Positions 51,819 to 61,044 of a DNA stretch of 64,000 nt are shown here, one piece after another. The notes under the pieces are model-generated. The model was not told the DNA's origin, made no database searches, and was given only the letters and a program-made list of their open reading frames with translations. Location of the stretch: the NCBI RefSeq assembly GCF_036088315.1, contig NZ_CP107996.1, positions 1,054,001 to 1,118,000 on the forward strand. The letters are read 5' to 3'. The stretch is from Streptomyces sp. NBC_00344 (GTDB lineage Bacteria > Actinomycetota > Actinomycetes > Streptomycetales > Streptomycetaceae). The first letter of the stretch is position 1. Each line of letters starts with the position of its first letter. The position numbers were made by a program, and so were the translations under genes.

Positions 51819-53603
51819 TCAGGAGGTGATGAGCGGGAGGATCGCCGTAGGAGCGTGACCCGGCTCCGTCGCGAGGTCCTCGAACTCGTTCACACCGGCG
51901 ATGTCGCCGCCGCTCATCGAGATGTTGGTGATCCGCTCCAGGATCGCCTCGACGACAACGGGCACCCGGTACTCGGCGGCCAGTTTCTTGGCCTCCTCGA
52001 ACGCGGGCAGCAGCTGGTCAGGCTCGGTGACGCGGATCGCCTTGCAGCCGAGGCCCTCGGCGACCTTGACGTGGTCCACGCCGTAGACGCCGATCTCGGG
52101 GGTGTTGATGTTCTCGAACTCCAGGTTGACCTGGAAGTCGATGTCGAAGTTGCGCTGCGCCTGGCGGATCAGGCCCAGATAGGCGTTGTTCACCAGGACA
52201 TGGACGTACGGGATGTTGTGCTGCGCGCCGACCGCCAGCTCTTCGAGCATGAACTGGAAGTCGTAGTCGCCGGAGAGCGCGACGACCGTGGTGTCGGGGT
52301 CGGCCGTCGCGACACCCAGCGCGGCCGGGATCGTCCAGCCCAGCGGGCCCGCCTGGCCGCAGTTGATCCAGTGACGTGGCTTGTAGACGTGCAGCATCTG
52401 CGCACCCGCGATCTGCGAGAGCCCGATGGTGGTGACGTACCGGGTGTCCGGCCCGAAGGCGCGGTTCATCTCCTCGTACACCCGCTGCGGCTTGATCGGC
52501 ACATCGTCGAAGTGGGTGCGGCGCTGCAGCCTCGCCTTGCGGTCCTGGGCCGATGCGGCCCATTGCGTACGGTCGGGGAGCCTGCCCGCGGCCTTCAGCT
52601 CCCGTGCGACCTCGACGAAGAGCTCCAGCGCGGCCTTGGCGTCCGACGCGATTCCGTAGTCAGGGGCGAAGATCTTGCCCAGCTGGGTCGGCTCGATGTC
52701 GACATGGACGAAGGTGCGGCCCTTGGTGTAGGTGTCCAGCTTGCCGGTGTGCCGATTGGCCCAGCGGTTGCCGATGCCGAGGACGAAGTCGGACTCCAGG
52801 AAGGTCGCGTTGCCGTAGCGGTGCGAGGTCTGCAGACCGACCATGCCGGCGTTCAGCGCGTGATCGTCGGGGACGATGCCCCAGCCCATCAGGGTCGGGA
52901 CGACCGGAATACCGGTCAGCTCGGCGAATTCCACCAGCAGATCGCCGGCGTCGGCGTTGATGATGCCGCCGCCTGCGACGATCAGCGGGCGCTGCGACTC
53001 GTTGAGCAGCGCGATCGCCTTCTCGATCTGCGCGCGGCTTGCGACCGGCTTGTACACCGGCAACGGAGTGTACGTCTCCGGGTCGAATTCGATCTCGGTC
53101 ATCTGGACATCGATCGGCAGGTCGATGAGGACCGGGCCCGGGCGGCCGGAACGCATCAGATGGAAGGCCTGCTGGACGACGCCCGGCACCTGCGCGGCCT
53201 CCATGACCGTGGTCGCGGCCTTGGTCACCGGCTTGGCGATCGAGGCGATGTCGACTGCCTGGAAGTCCTCCTTGTGCATCACCGCGGTCGGGGCCTGGCC
53301 GGTGATGCAGAGGATCGGGATGGAGTCACCGATCGCCGAGTAGAGACCGGTGATCATGTCGGTGCCTGCCGGGCCCGACGTACCGATGCAGACACCGATG
53401 TTGCCGGGGTGGGTGCGGGTGTAGCCCTCGGCCATGTGCGAGGCGCCCTCGACATGGCGCGCGAGGGTGTGCCGGACACCGCCTGCGGCCTTGAGGGCCG
53501 CATAGAACGGGTTGATCGCTGCGCCCGGCACGCCGAAGGCATGGCTGACGCCTTCACGCTTGAGGATCTCAACTGCCGCTCGGGCAGCGGTCATACGAGG
53601 CAT
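51819..53603 (-). CDS. gcl: Glyoxylate carboligase
   Basis: Thiamine-diphosphate enzyme joining two glyoxylate molecules to tartronate semialdehyde and CO2, 594 aa. The PYR domain has [34 protein letters not shown] and [17 protein letters not shown]; the C-terminal PP domain has [15 protein letters not shown] and [15 protein letters not shown] with the Mg site. The GVPGAA context matches Gcl, in which a Val replaces the usual catalytic Glu of ThDP enzymes. The ATG at 53603 has AGGAG upstream. Two class B boxes lie in its promoter. Confidence 0.95.
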   Translation of the reverse strand: MPRMTAARAAVEILKREGVSHAFGVPGAAINPFYAALKAAGGVRHTLARHVEGASHMAEGYTRTHPGNIGVCIGTSGPAGTDMITGLYSAIGDSIPILCITGQAPTAVMHKEDFQAVDIASIAKPVTKAATTVMEAAQVPGVVQQAFHLMRSGRPGPVLIDLPIDVQMTEIEFDPETYTPLPVYKPVASRAQIEKAIALLNESQRPLIVAGGGIINADAGDLLVEFAELTGIPVVPTLMGWGIVPDDHALNAGMVGLQTSHRYGNATFLESDFVLGIGNRWANRHTGKLDTYTKGRTFVHVDIEPTQLGKIFAPDYGIASDAKAALELFVEVARELKAAGRLPDRTQWAASAQDRKARLQRRTHFDDVPIKPQRVYEEMNRAFGPDTRYVTTIGLSQIAGAQMLHVYKPRHWINCGQAGPLGWTIPAALGVATADPDTTVVALSGDYDFQFMLEELAVGAQHNIPYVHVLVNNAYLGLIRQAQRNFDIDFQVNLEFENINTPEIGVYGVDHVKVAEGLGCKAIRVTEPDQLLPAFEEAKKLAAEYRVPVVVEAILERITNISMSGGDIAGVNEFEDLATEPGHAPTAILPLITS

Positions 53604-53665
53604 GGAGTACTCCTGCTCGGCCTGTCGGAGTGGGCCTCCTGTCGCGCCAACCTGAGGTCGCCCAT

Positions 53666-53733
53666 TTCCGTATTACGGAAGTCTATTTCTGCTATACGGA
53701 AGCAATGTAAGAGCTGGGCCGGTCCGCCGTCAA
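53666..53733 (-). promoter_or_regulatory. gcl promoter with tandem class B boxes
   Basis: TTCCGTATTACGGAA (53666-53680), a perfect palindrome, and TTCTGCTATACGGAA (53687-53701) are 21 bp apart. On the minus strand a TAGACT hexamer spans the 6-base gap. A second candidate promoter is TTGACG (53733 to 53728) with TACATT (53709 to 53704), 18 bases apart, directly before the boxes. Both fit repression by a protein bound to the pair. Confidence 0.7.
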
Positions 53734-53818
53734 GGGAGTGGGACCGGGCGGGCAGTCGTGCTCCGGGGGCGGCCGCAATGTCCGAAGTCCGTCCCCAACA
53801 CCTCGCTCTTGGTGGACG

Positions 53819-54592
53819 ATGGGACCCATGGGAACGGGCGCGGGCACGGGAGAAGGCGCGGAGGAGGACGCGGAGGAGCCGGCCGCGGAGCACGTACTGG
53901 TGCGCTGCCCGTCCTGCTTCCGGGTGCACACCTACACGGCCGCGGTCCTGCCGTGCGCCTGCGGTGCGCCGCTCGCGCCACCGCTGCTCAAGGAGGCACC
54001 GCCGGAACCGGTCGCCCATCGGACCTGGTCCGACGACTGGGTCACGGTGCGCTGTGCGGCCTGCGGACGCCAGGACGAGTGGCCGCAGCCCGAACTCGGC
54101 TGCTCCTGCGGGACGGTCCTGCGCATCCGGGTGCGCGAGGCGAGCACGCCGCCCGCCTCGGCACACCCGGCGGCCGCCGGCGGACCGGCCGTGCCCGGCG
54201 CGAGGGCCGGCCGGCCCGAATTCCGGCCGGTGACGATCCGTACCGCACGCGACGCGGTGTCCGCGGCCGCGCTCTATCTGCGGTGGCTTGGCTTCCGGGA
54301 TGTCCAGCAGCCCGACAGGCGCCCGGCGTCCGGTATCGATCTGCGCGGCCGGGATCTGGTCGCCACGGTCGAGGCGAGCACCCGGCCCGCGGCGCTGCGG
54401 GACATCGAGTGCCTGTGGCTGAACGGGCTGAGCGCGTCGGCGGTGAGCGTCTGCTTCTCGCTCGCGGGATACGCCGACGAGGCGCGCGCCCGGGCCGACG
54501 AACTCGCCGTCCCGCTCTTCGTGATGGATCTGACCGGAGCCCCGCAGCCGGTCAACGAGCCTGCCACCCACCTGGTGGACTCCGGCGCCTGA
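53819..54592 (+). CDS. Double zinc-ribbon protein with Mrr-like nuclease-fold domain
   Basis: An orphan protein of about 257 aa. After an acidic Gly/Glu-rich start come two zinc ribbons: CPSC...CAC (about 29-47) and CAAC...CSC (about 80-100). A Pro/Ala linker leads to a C-terminal domain (about 140-250) with AALYLRWLGFRDVQQPDRRPASGIDLRG and LVATVEAST. The Asp in GIDL and Glu in ATVEAS resemble the D-ExK core of Mrr-type restriction enzymes, but the Lys is not seen. The ATG at 53828 is an alternative start. No methylase is nearby. Function is unknown. Confidence 0.75.
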   Translation: MGPMGTGAGTGEGAEEDAEEPAAEHVLVRCPSCFRVHTYTAAVLPCACGAPLAPPLLKEAPPEPVAHRTWSDDWVTVRCAACGRQDEWPQPELGCSCGTVLRIRVREASTPPASAHPAAAGGPAVPGARAGRPEFRPVTIRTARDAVSAAALYLRWLGFRDVQQPDRRPASGIDLRGRDLVATVEASTRPAALRDIECLWLNGLSASAVSVCFSLAGYADEARARADELAVPLFVMDLTGAPQPVNEPATHLVDSGA

Positions 54593-54638
54593 ACCGCGGA
54601 GAGCGCCGGAGCGGTTGCCACAGGGATTCGCACTGCCG

Positions 54639-54685
54639 CACTACGGACTACGGCACTACGGCACTACGGCACTACGGCACTACGG
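54639..54685. repeat. 8-bp microsatellite overlapping a stop codon
   Basis: Five copies of CACTACGG plus one 7-base copy (ACTACGG) run in tandem. The stop codon of the deacetylase gene (54680-54682) lies inside the last unit. The array separates two convergent genes. Copy-number changes would move or recode the last residues of the deacetylase. Confidence 0.85.
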
Positions 54686-55450
54686 GCGGTATATCGCGCC
54701 CGGCTTCAGTTCGGCGGGGGCGATCAGCTGGGGCACGGTGACCAGTGTGTAGCCGCGCTTCTTCAGCGCGTCGATGATGCCGGAGACGGCCGGCACGGTG
54801 CCCGGGTAGATGTCGTGCAGCAGGATGATGCCGTCGGGCCTGGCCTGCTCGAGCGTGCGCTTCTCTATGAGAGCGGTGTCCGATGTGGAGAAGTCCTTCG
54901 CCGTGGTGCTCCACAGCACCTGGGACACACCGAGCTCCTTGCATATCCTGGAGACGTCGTCGTTGGTGCGGCCCTGCGGAGGGCGCATCACCCTGGGTCT
55001 GGTTCCGGTGATCCTCTCGACCGCGACCTCGGTCTTCTCTATCTCCTGGCGGGCCACATCGGCACTCTGCTTGGTCAGGATCTTGTGGGTCCAGGTGTGG
55101 TTGCCCACCTCGTGCCCCTCGGCCGCCTCACGCTTGACGATCTCCGGGTACTTCATCACGTGGTTCTTGCCGAGGAGGAAGAAGGTCGCATGGACCTTCT
55201 TCTCCTTCAGGACGTCCAGCAGATGCGGAGTGTTCGGCCCCGGCCCCGCGTCGAAGGTCAGCGCTATGCACTTGGCCCTGCGGCAGTCGACCGGTCCGAA
55301 TTGCGCCGCGTTCTTGCCGTCCGCGTGATCCCGCGCCGCGGACGGCGATGTGGTGTCCATCGAACAGCCGCTCAGCACAAGGGTCATGAGCGCGGCCACG
55401 CCGGCAGCGGTTCCGAAACGCGCAGCCGTCTTCTTCCTCAGCAATGACAT
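54680..55450 (-). CDS. Polysaccharide deacetylase lipoprotein (NodB domain)
   Basis: A carbohydrate esterase family 4 protein, 256 aa. The lipobox LSGCS has Cys29. The NodB motifs are TFDAGPG (66-72), NHTWTH with His118 and His122, RPPQGR and LLHDIYPGT. The general-base Asp67 is kept, but the usual second, metal-binding Asp is Ala68, so the metal site may have only two His ligands. It would remove acetyl groups from peptidoglycan or chitin-like polymers outside the cell. The gene is preceded by a conspicuous palindrome and ends inside an 8-bp repeat. Confidence 0.92.
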   Translation of the reverse strand: MSLLRKKTAARFGTAAGVAALMTLVLSGCSMDTTSPSAARDHADGKNAAQFGPVDCRRAKCIALTFDAGPGPNTPHLLDVLKEKKVHATFFLLGKNHVMKYPEIVKREAAEGHEVGNHTWTHKILTKQSADVARQEIEKTEVAVERITGTRPRVMRPPQGRTNDDVSRICKELGVSQVLWSTTAKDFSTSDTALIEKRTLEQARPDGIILLHDIYPGTVPAVSGIIDALKKRGYTLVTVPQLIAPAELKPGAIYRP

Positions 55451-55458
55451 GACCTGGA

Positions 55459-55490
55459 CTATACACAGCGAGTATAGAGTGAGTGTATAG
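55459..55490. promoter_or_regulatory. Palindromic operator upstream of the deacetylase gene
   Basis: CTATACAC (55459-55466) and GTGTATAG (55483-55490) are exact inverted repeats, with a further GTATAG (55472-55477) between them. The A/T-rich site stands out in GC-rich DNA and lies nine bases before the deacetylase start. The TATA half-sites recall operators of YtrA-type GntR regulators. Confidence 0.65.
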
Positions 55491-55548
55491 CGGGCGCGAA
55501 AGGCCTGAGTCCATCACTGCGGCCCGCCACTCCCGCGCCCCCGCACCC

Positions 55549-57138
55549 TTAGTGATGGCCGAAGCGCTCCCGGAGTTCCACTTTTCTCACCTTTCCGCTG
55601 ACGGTCATCGGGAAGGTGTCCAGGAGCTGCAGCACACGGGGGACCTTGTAGTGGGCCAGCCGGCCGCGGCAGTACTCCCTGATCCCGTCCAGCGTGGGAG
55701 GGTCGGACGGGTCGCGCGGGATGACACAGGCCAGGATCTCCTCGCCGTACTTCTCGTCCGGCACCCCGACCACCTGGACGTCGACGATCTGGGGGTGTCC
55801 GTGCAGGAACTCCTCGATCTCGCGCGGATAGACGTTCTCACCCCCGCGAATGATCATGTCCTTGATCCGCCCCACGATCTGCACATAGCCGTCGTCACGG
55901 ATCACCGCCAGATCGCCGGTGTGCATCCAGCGGCCGGCGTCGATGACCTCGGCCGTCTTCCGCGGCTCCTGCCAGTAGCCGAGCATCACGCTGTATCCGC
56001 GGGTGCAGAGTTCACCCGGCTTGCCGCGCGGCAGCGTCGTACCGGTCGCCGGATCCACGACCTTCACCTCGATGTGCGGCAGGACACGGCCGACGGTCCC
56101 GGTGCGCCGCTCCAGGTCGTCGTCGCGCCGGGTCTGGGTGGAGACGGGTGAGGTCTCGGTCATTCCGTAGCAGATGGACACCTCGGCCATGTGCATCTCG
56201 GCGACAACCCGCTTCATCACCTCGGCCGGGCAGGGCGAGCCCGCCATGATTCCGGTGCGCAGTGAGGAGAGGTCGTACTCGGCGAAGCCGGGGAGGTTCA
56301 GCTCCGCGATGAACATGGTCGGCACCCCGTAGAGCGAGGTGCAGCGCTCCTGCTCGACGGCGCGCAGCGTGGCCTCAGGATCGAAGGAGGGCCCGGGGAT
56401 GACCATGCAGGCGCCGTGCGATGTGGCGGCCAGATTCCCCATGACCATGCCGAAACAGTGGTAGAAGGGGACCGGTAGACAGATCCGGTCCCGCTCCGAA
56501 TAGTGCACCGACTCCCCTACGGAATAACCGTTGTTGAGGATGTTGTGGTGCGAGAGTGTGGCTCCCTTCGGGAAGCCCGTGGTACCCGAGGTGTACTGGA
56601 TGTTGATCGGGTCGTCGCAGGAGAGGGCCGCATCCAGCGGCACCGGCCGCGCCGCGGCCACCAGATCGTCCCAGGACGGATCACCGATGTAGTGGACGGC
56701 CCTCAGCTCGGGACAGTTGCCGCGTACCTCACCGACCAGGGCCCGGTAGTCGCTCCCCTTGTGGCCGGTAGATGCCACCAGCAGGCTGATCCCGGCCTGC
56801 TTCAGCACGAACTCCAGCTCGTGCGCCCGGTACGCCGGATTGATGTTCACCATGATCGCGCCGATCCGCGCGGTGGCGTACTGGACAAGCACCCACTCCG
56901 GGCAGTTGACCGCCCAGATCCCGACCCGGTCGCCCTTGCCGACCCCCACTCCGAGGAGTCCGCGGGCCAGCTCGTCCACGTCAGCCCCGAACCGGGCGTA
57001 GGTCCAGCGACGCCCCGATGCCACGTCGACGAGCGCCTCCCGTTCGGGGAAGGCTGCGATCGCGCGGTCGAGGTTGCTTCCGATGGTGTCGCCGAGGAGC
57101 TCCGTGCTGCCGGTCCCGTGCGTGTAGGAAAGCGTCAC
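55549..57138 (-). CDS. AMP-dependent fatty acyl-CoA synthetase
   Basis: A 529-aa ANL-superfamily ligase. The AMP motif is [16 protein letters not shown] (about 185-200), followed by [10 protein letters not shown], the hinge [22 protein letters not shown] and the catalytic Lys in [10 protein letters not shown]. It activates a medium- or long-chain acid. Its ATG overlaps the stop of the preceding synthetase gene by four bases. It ends about 100 bases before the deacetylase operator. The acid used is unknown. Confidence 0.94.
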   Translation of the reverse strand: MTLSYTHGTGSTELLGDTIGSNLDRAIAAFPEREALVDVASGRRWTYARFGADVDELARGLLGVGVGKGDRVGIWAVNCPEWVLVQYATARIGAIMVNINPAYRAHELEFVLKQAGISLLVASTGHKGSDYRALVGEVRGNCPELRAVHYIGDPSWDDLVAAARPVPLDAALSCDDPINIQYTSGTTGFPKGATLSHHNILNNGYSVGESVHYSERDRICLPVPFYHCFGMVMGNLAATSHGACMVIPGPSFDPEATLRAVEQERCTSLYGVPTMFIAELNLPGFAEYDLSSLRTGIMAGSPCPAEVMKRVVAEMHMAEVSICYGMTETSPVSTQTRRDDDLERRTGTVGRVLPHIEVKVVDPATGTTLPRGKPGELCTRGYSVMLGYWQEPRKTAEVIDAGRWMHTGDLAVIRDDGYVQIVGRIKDMIIRGGENVYPREIEEFLHGHPQIVDVQVVGVPDEKYGEEILACVIPRDPSDPPTLDGIREYCRGRLAHYKVPRVLQLLDTFPMTVSGKVRKVELRERFGHH

Positions 57139-58814
57139 CGCAGGTCCCCCTCGAGGTATTCGGACGCGGACCCGGCCGCCGTCGCTTCCCGCAGCTCGAT
57201 GCGGCGGATCTTGCCGGACACCGTCTTGGGCAGCTCACCGAACTCGATGCGCCGGATCCGCTTGTACGGAGCGAGCACCGCACGTGAGTGCTCGAAGAGC
57301 GTCCTCGCCGTTTCGGGTCCCGGCGTCCAGCCCTCCGCCAGGACGATGTACGCCTTCGGTACGGCGAGCCGTACCGGGTCGGGAGCGGGCACCACCGCGG
57401 CTTCCGCGACGGCCTCGTGCTCCAGCAGGGCACTCTCCAGCTCGAACGGTGAGATCTTGTAGTCGGACGCCTTGAAGACGTCGTCCGACCTGCCGATGTA
57501 GGTGATGTAGCCGTCCGCGTCGCGTGAACCGATGTCACCGGTGCGGTAGTAGCCGCCGGCCATCGCCTCGGCCGTACGGTCCGGATCGCCGTGGTAGCAG
57601 ACCATCAGGCCGACCGGCTTCGCCGAGAGGTCGAGGGCGATCTCGCCCTCGACGACCCCCGGCTGTCCGCTGACCGGATCGAGCAGCTCGACCTTGTAGC
57701 CGGGCGTCGGGCGGCCCATCGAGCCCGCCTTGAGCACCTGTCCCGGGGTGTTGGCCACCTGGACGGCGGTCTCGGTCTGCCCGAAGCCGTCGCGGATCGT
57801 CACACCCCACTCGCGGCGCACCGTCTCGATGACCTCGGGATTGAGCGGTTCACCGGCTGCGGCGACCTCACGCGGAGGTGTGCGCAGTCGGCTCAGGTCG
57901 GACTGGATGAGCATCCGCCAGACGGTCGGTGGCGCGCAGAAGGACGTCACTCCCACCCGGTCCATCTCATCCATCAGCCGGGCCGGGTCGAAGCGCGTGT
58001 AGTTGTGGATGAAGACCGTGGCCTCGGCGTTCCACGGGGCGAAGAGGTTGGACCAGGCGTGCTTGGCCCAACCGGGTGAGGAGATGTTGAGGTGCACATC
58101 GCCCGGCCGCAGGCCGATCCAGTACATCGTCGCCAAGTGCCCGATGGGATACGAGGCGTGGGTGTGCTCGACCAGCTTGGGCCGGGCCGTCGTGCCCGAC
58201 GTGAAGTAGAGCATGAGGGAGTCGTCCGCAGCGGTGGCCCCGCGGGGCTCGAAGACGTCGGGCGCGCCGGCCGCTTCGCTGTACGGGAGCCAGCCATCTG
58301 GGGTGCCGGCGCCCACCGCGATCCGGGTGTAGTCACCTGCCACCTCGGCGAACTTGTCGGTGTCCTCGCTCCTGACGAGCACATGACGGGCGCGGCCGCG
58401 GCTGATCCGGTCGCGCAGATCGACCGGCCCGAGCAGCGGTGTGGCGGGGATGACGACGGCGCGCAGCTTCATCGCGGCAAGCGCCGTCTCCCACAGTTCC
58501 TGCTGGTTGCCGAGCATGACGAGGATGCGGTCGCCCGGCCTCACACCCTTGGTGCGCAGCCAGTTCGCCGACCGGTCGGACCGCTGGGCCATTTCGGCGA
58601 ACGACACCCGGATCTCTGTGCCGTCCTCCTCGACGATGTGCAGCGCGGTCCTGTCGTTGCCTTCGGCGATGACGTCGAACCAGTCCAGCGCCCAGTTGAA
58701 ATGTTCCGGCCTGGGCCAGCGGAAGCCCTCGTAGGCCGTGGTGTACTCCGCACGGTGGCGGAGCAGGAAATCCCGGGCGGCCCGGAACTCCTCCGTCGCA
58801 CTGTCTGACGGCAT
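57135..58814 (-). CDS. AMP-dependent acyl-CoA synthetase (MACS/benzoate-CoA ligase-like)
   Basis: A 559-aa synthetase of the acetyl/medium-chain branch. It starts with [32 protein letters not shown], typical of AcsM-like proteins. The AMP motif is [18 protein letters not shown], with [29 protein letters not shown] and the catalytic Lys in [11 protein letters not shown]. It is the first gene of a coupled two-synthetase operon divergent from a GAF-LuxR regulator. Two different acyl-CoA ligases in a coupled pair suggest use of two acids or of one acid and its breakdown product. Confidence 0.94.
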   Translation of the reverse strand: MPSDSATEEFRAARDFLLRHRAEYTTAYEGFRWPRPEHFNWALDWFDVIAEGNDRTALHIVEEDGTEIRVSFAEMAQRSDRSANWLRTKGVRPGDRILVMLGNQQELWETALAAMKLRAVVIPATPLLGPVDLRDRISRGRARHVLVRSEDTDKFAEVAGDYTRIAVGAGTPDGWLPYSEAAGAPDVFEPRGATAADDSLMLYFTSGTTARPKLVEHTHASYPIGHLATMYWIGLRPGDVHLNISSPGWAKHAWSNLFAPWNAEATVFIHNYTRFDPARLMDEMDRVGVTSFCAPPTVWRMLIQSDLSRLRTPPREVAAAGEPLNPEVIETVRREWGVTIRDGFGQTETAVQVANTPGQVLKAGSMGRPTPGYKVELLDPVSGQPGVVEGEIALDLSAKPVGLMVCYHGDPDRTAEAMAGGYYRTGDIGSRDADGYITYIGRSDDVFKASDYKISPFELESALLEHEAVAEAAVVPAPDPVRLAVPKAYIVLAEGWTPGPETARTLFEHSRAVLAPYKRIRRIEFGELPKTVSGKIRRIELREATAAGSASEYLEGDLR

Positions 58815-58957
58815 GTGTCCTCCTCATTGCGGGACTGGTCCTCAGCATCGTGTAATCAGTGCCCCAGGTCTCACTACCCCCGAACGGGGGCGAAGGCTGT
58901 GTCCCTCCCGTGGACACCCCTGGTCCCCCGCCAGACCAGCCAGAGAGGAAGGGCCGC

Positions 58958-59785
58958 GTGCCGGAGCCGGTCGAGGCAGTTGAGATGCGAGCGGCGCTGC
59001 AGCGGCTGCGCCGCACCACCGGGCTGCCGGTCGCCTTCGGCGGCCTGCTGACCGACTCCGGACAGCTGCGGATCGCCGAACTCAGCGGTACGGCGACCCG
59101 CGCACTGAGCGGCCTCGGGGTGTCCGCGGGCAACGGTCTCGGCGGCAAGTCGATCGCGTTGTCGCGGCCGTGCGCGGTGACCGACTACCGCTCCTCGCTG
59201 CACATCAGCCACGAGTACGACACAGCGGTGGGCGCGGAGGGGCTGCGTGCGGTGCTCGCGGTGCCCGTGGTGGTGCGGCGCAAGGTACGCGGGGTGCTGT
59301 ACGGCGCGGTGCGCGAACCGCGGGGATTCGGTGACCGGACGTACAACGCGGCGGTCGACGCGGCCCGCGACGTGGAGCAGTCCCTGGTCGTACGCGACGA
59401 GGTGCAGCGGCTGCTCGCGGCCGCGCGGGAGCCGGTGGCGGGCCCCGGCGCCTGGGAACAGGTCCGGGAGGCGCACGGCGAACTGCGCACGCTGGCACCT
59501 CGCATCGTCGATCCCGGGCTGCGCGACGAGTTGCTGAAGGTCTGCGGCCGGCTGGCGGGCGGAGGCAGCGGTCCGGTACAGGATCGGCGGATCGTCCTGG
59601 CGCCCCGAGAGGTGGATGTGCTCGCCTGGGTCGCGACGGGAGCCACCAATGCGTCGGCAGGCGAGCGGCTGGGACTGAAGCCGGAGACCGTGAAAGGCTA
59701 TCTGCGGTCCGCCATGCGGAAATTGGGGGCGCACACGCGCCTGGAGGCGGTGGTGGCGGCCCGGCGGGCGGGGCTGCTTCCGTAG
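58958..59785 (+). CDS. GAF-domain LuxR-type transcriptional regulator
   Basis: A 275-aa regulator. The N-terminal GAF-like domain (about 10-145) includes TTGLPVAFGGLLTDSGQLRIAELSG and LRAVLAVPVVVRRKVRGVLYGAVRE. The C-terminal LuxR helix-turn-helix (about 210-270) reads LAPREVDVLAWVATGATNASAGERLGLKPETVKGYLRSAMRKLGAHTR. The GTG at 58958 has AGAGGAAGG upstream. It is divergent from the two acyl-CoA synthetase genes with 143 bases between, so it probably controls them, possibly sensing an acid or acyl-CoA through the GAF domain. Confidence 0.88.
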   Translation: MPEPVEAVEMRAALQRLRRTTGLPVAFGGLLTDSGQLRIAELSGTATRALSGLGVSAGNGLGGKSIALSRPCAVTDYRSSLHISHEYDTAVGAEGLRAVLAVPVVVRRKVRGVLYGAVREPRGFGDRTYNAAVDAARDVEQSLVVRDEVQRLLAAAREPVAGPGAWEQVREAHGELRTLAPRIVDPGLRDELLKVCGRLAGGGSGPVQDRRIVLAPREVDVLAWVATGATNASAGERLGLKPETVKGYLRSAMRKLGAHTRLEAVVAARRAGLLP

Positions 59786-59821
59786 CTCCGCGGTCGGGGG
59801 CCGCAGAGAGGGAGAGCACGG

Positions 59822-60679
59822 ATGACGCATTCACCCGCCGAGCAGCTTGTGGTCGCTCGGGCGACACCTGAGGTCTGGCCCGTGATCAGCGGGTGGGCGC
59901 ACGACGAGGGCTGGAACCCGGGGCTGCGCGACGAGGAGAGTTTCTTCGCCCAGGACCCCGCGGGATTCTTCCTCGGCCGGCTGGACGGGGAGCCGGTCTC
60001 GGCTGTCTCCATGGTCAACTACGGCGACCACTACGCCTTCCTCGGCTGCTATCTGGTCCGCCCCGACCTGCGCGGACGCGGCTACGGCATGACCACCTGG
60101 AAGGCGGGGCTCGCCCATGCGGGCAGTCGGACCATCGGTCTGGACGGTGTGGTCGCCCAGCAGGGCAACTACCGCCAGTCGGGATTCGCCCTCGCCCATC
60201 GCACCGTCCGCCATGTCGGCCGTATCGGCACCGTGGGGCAGCCGGCCACCCATGTCCGGCCGTTCGTCGCGGGTGACCGGGAGGCCGTCGGCGCCTACGA
60301 CAGTGCGTGCTGGCCGGCCGAACGGCCCCGCTTCCTCGACCACTGGCTGGCCACCGAGGGGCACCGGGCCCTGGTCCGGGTCGTGGACGGACGGCTCACC
60401 GGCTACGCGGTGATCCGTCCCGCGCGGGACGCCCTGCGCGTCGGCCCGCTGTTCGCCGATTCGGTGTCGGATGCCGGGTCGCTGTTCGCCGGGCTGGCGG
60501 CGGAGGCCGGCACGGCGGAGGTGGCGGTGGACGTCCCCGAGTCCAACCCGGCCGCGGTGGCTCTGGCGCGCTCACTGGGGCTGGCACCCGCGTTCCAGAC
60601 GGCACGGATGTACACCGGGCCGGTCCGCCCCTTCGCCGAGGACCGGGTCTTCGGCGTGACCACCCTCGAACTCGGCTGA
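59822..60679 (+). CDS. Two-domain GNAT N-acetyltransferase
   Basis: A 285-aa protein. The N-terminal GNAT domain (about 8-140) has the acetyl-CoA loop LVRPDLRGRGYGMTTW. The C-terminal domain (about 150-280) is the DUF1248-type GNAT half, with GDREAVGAYDSACWPAERPRFLDHWL and FQTARMY near the end. Such double GNAT proteins are common in actinobacteria and have unknown acceptors. It follows the LuxR gene after 36 bases and could be co-transcribed with it. Confidence 0.9.
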   Translation: MTHSPAEQLVVARATPEVWPVISGWAHDEGWNPGLRDEESFFAQDPAGFFLGRLDGEPVSAVSMVNYGDHYAFLGCYLVRPDLRGRGYGMTTWKAGLAHAGSRTIGLDGVVAQQGNYRQSGFALAHRTVRHVGRIGTVGQPATHVRPFVAGDREAVGAYDSACWPAERPRFLDHWLATEGHRALVRVVDGRLTGYAVIRPARDALRVGPLFADSVSDAGSLFAGLAAEAGTAEVAVDVPESNPAAVALARSLGLAPAFQTARMYTGPVRPFAEDRVFGVTTLELG

Positions 60680-60704
60680 GCCCCGGGCCCCGGGGCGCCG
60701 GGCC

Positions 60705-60721
60705 GGCCCCCGTGCGGGGCC
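60705..60721. terminator. Hairpin between convergent GNAT and tautomerase genes
   Basis: GGCCCC (60705-60710) and GGGGCC (60716-60721) with a five-base loop, inside a wider inverted repeat of CGCCGGGCC and GGCCCGGCG. It lies between stops at 60679 and 60745 and could serve both genes. Confidence 0.55.
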
Positions 60722-60744
60722 CTGCCCGGTGGGCCCGGCGGCCG

Positions 60745-60927
60745 CTACTTGTCCGCGATGAGCTTGCCGCCGACGCCCCAGCTGTCGGCCGGCACCTCCT
60801 GGATCCAGACCTGTACGGCCTCGGCCGGGATCTGCAGCGAATCGACGAACGCGTCGGTGACCCGCCTGACCAGTTCGCGCTTGAGCTCGATGTCGCGGGG
60901 ACCCTGCTGAACGGTGACGATCGGCAT
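60745..60927 (-). CDS. 4-Oxalocrotonate tautomerase family protein
   Basis: A 60-aa tautomerase subunit, the normal size for 4-OT-like enzymes. The ATG at 60927 exposes the catalytic Pro1 after Met removal (PIVTVQQGPRDIELKRELVRRVTDAFVDSLQIP). An Arg near residue 11 and VQVWIQEVPADSWGVGGKLI match the family core. It works as a hexamer on keto-enol isomerisations. No aromatic-degradation genes are adjacent, so the physiological substrate is open. Confidence 0.9.
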   Translation of the reverse strand: MPIVTVQQGPRDIELKRELVRRVTDAFVDSLQIPAEAVQVWIQEVPADSWGVGGKLIADK

Positions 60928-61044
60928 GACCGAAACTCCCTCGTCCGCGGCGGCTCTCCGGTTTGTTCCGGGTCGCTCACCGGCATGACCCCAGTCCATC
61001 CGATCCACAGTGCCCGGCCAAGAAGCAGATCGCGGCCGCAGCGA

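Noticed and set aside
51190..51860. Arg-rich frames between katA and gcl resembling AT-hook proteins
   Set aside because: The repeats are simply translated GC-rich tandem DNA. There is no ribosome site of note and the frames run across terminator hairpins.
54593..54686. CACTACGG array considered as a replication or partition element (iterons)
   Set aside because: No replication gene is near, the unit is too short and the array lies at a gene end between convergent genes.
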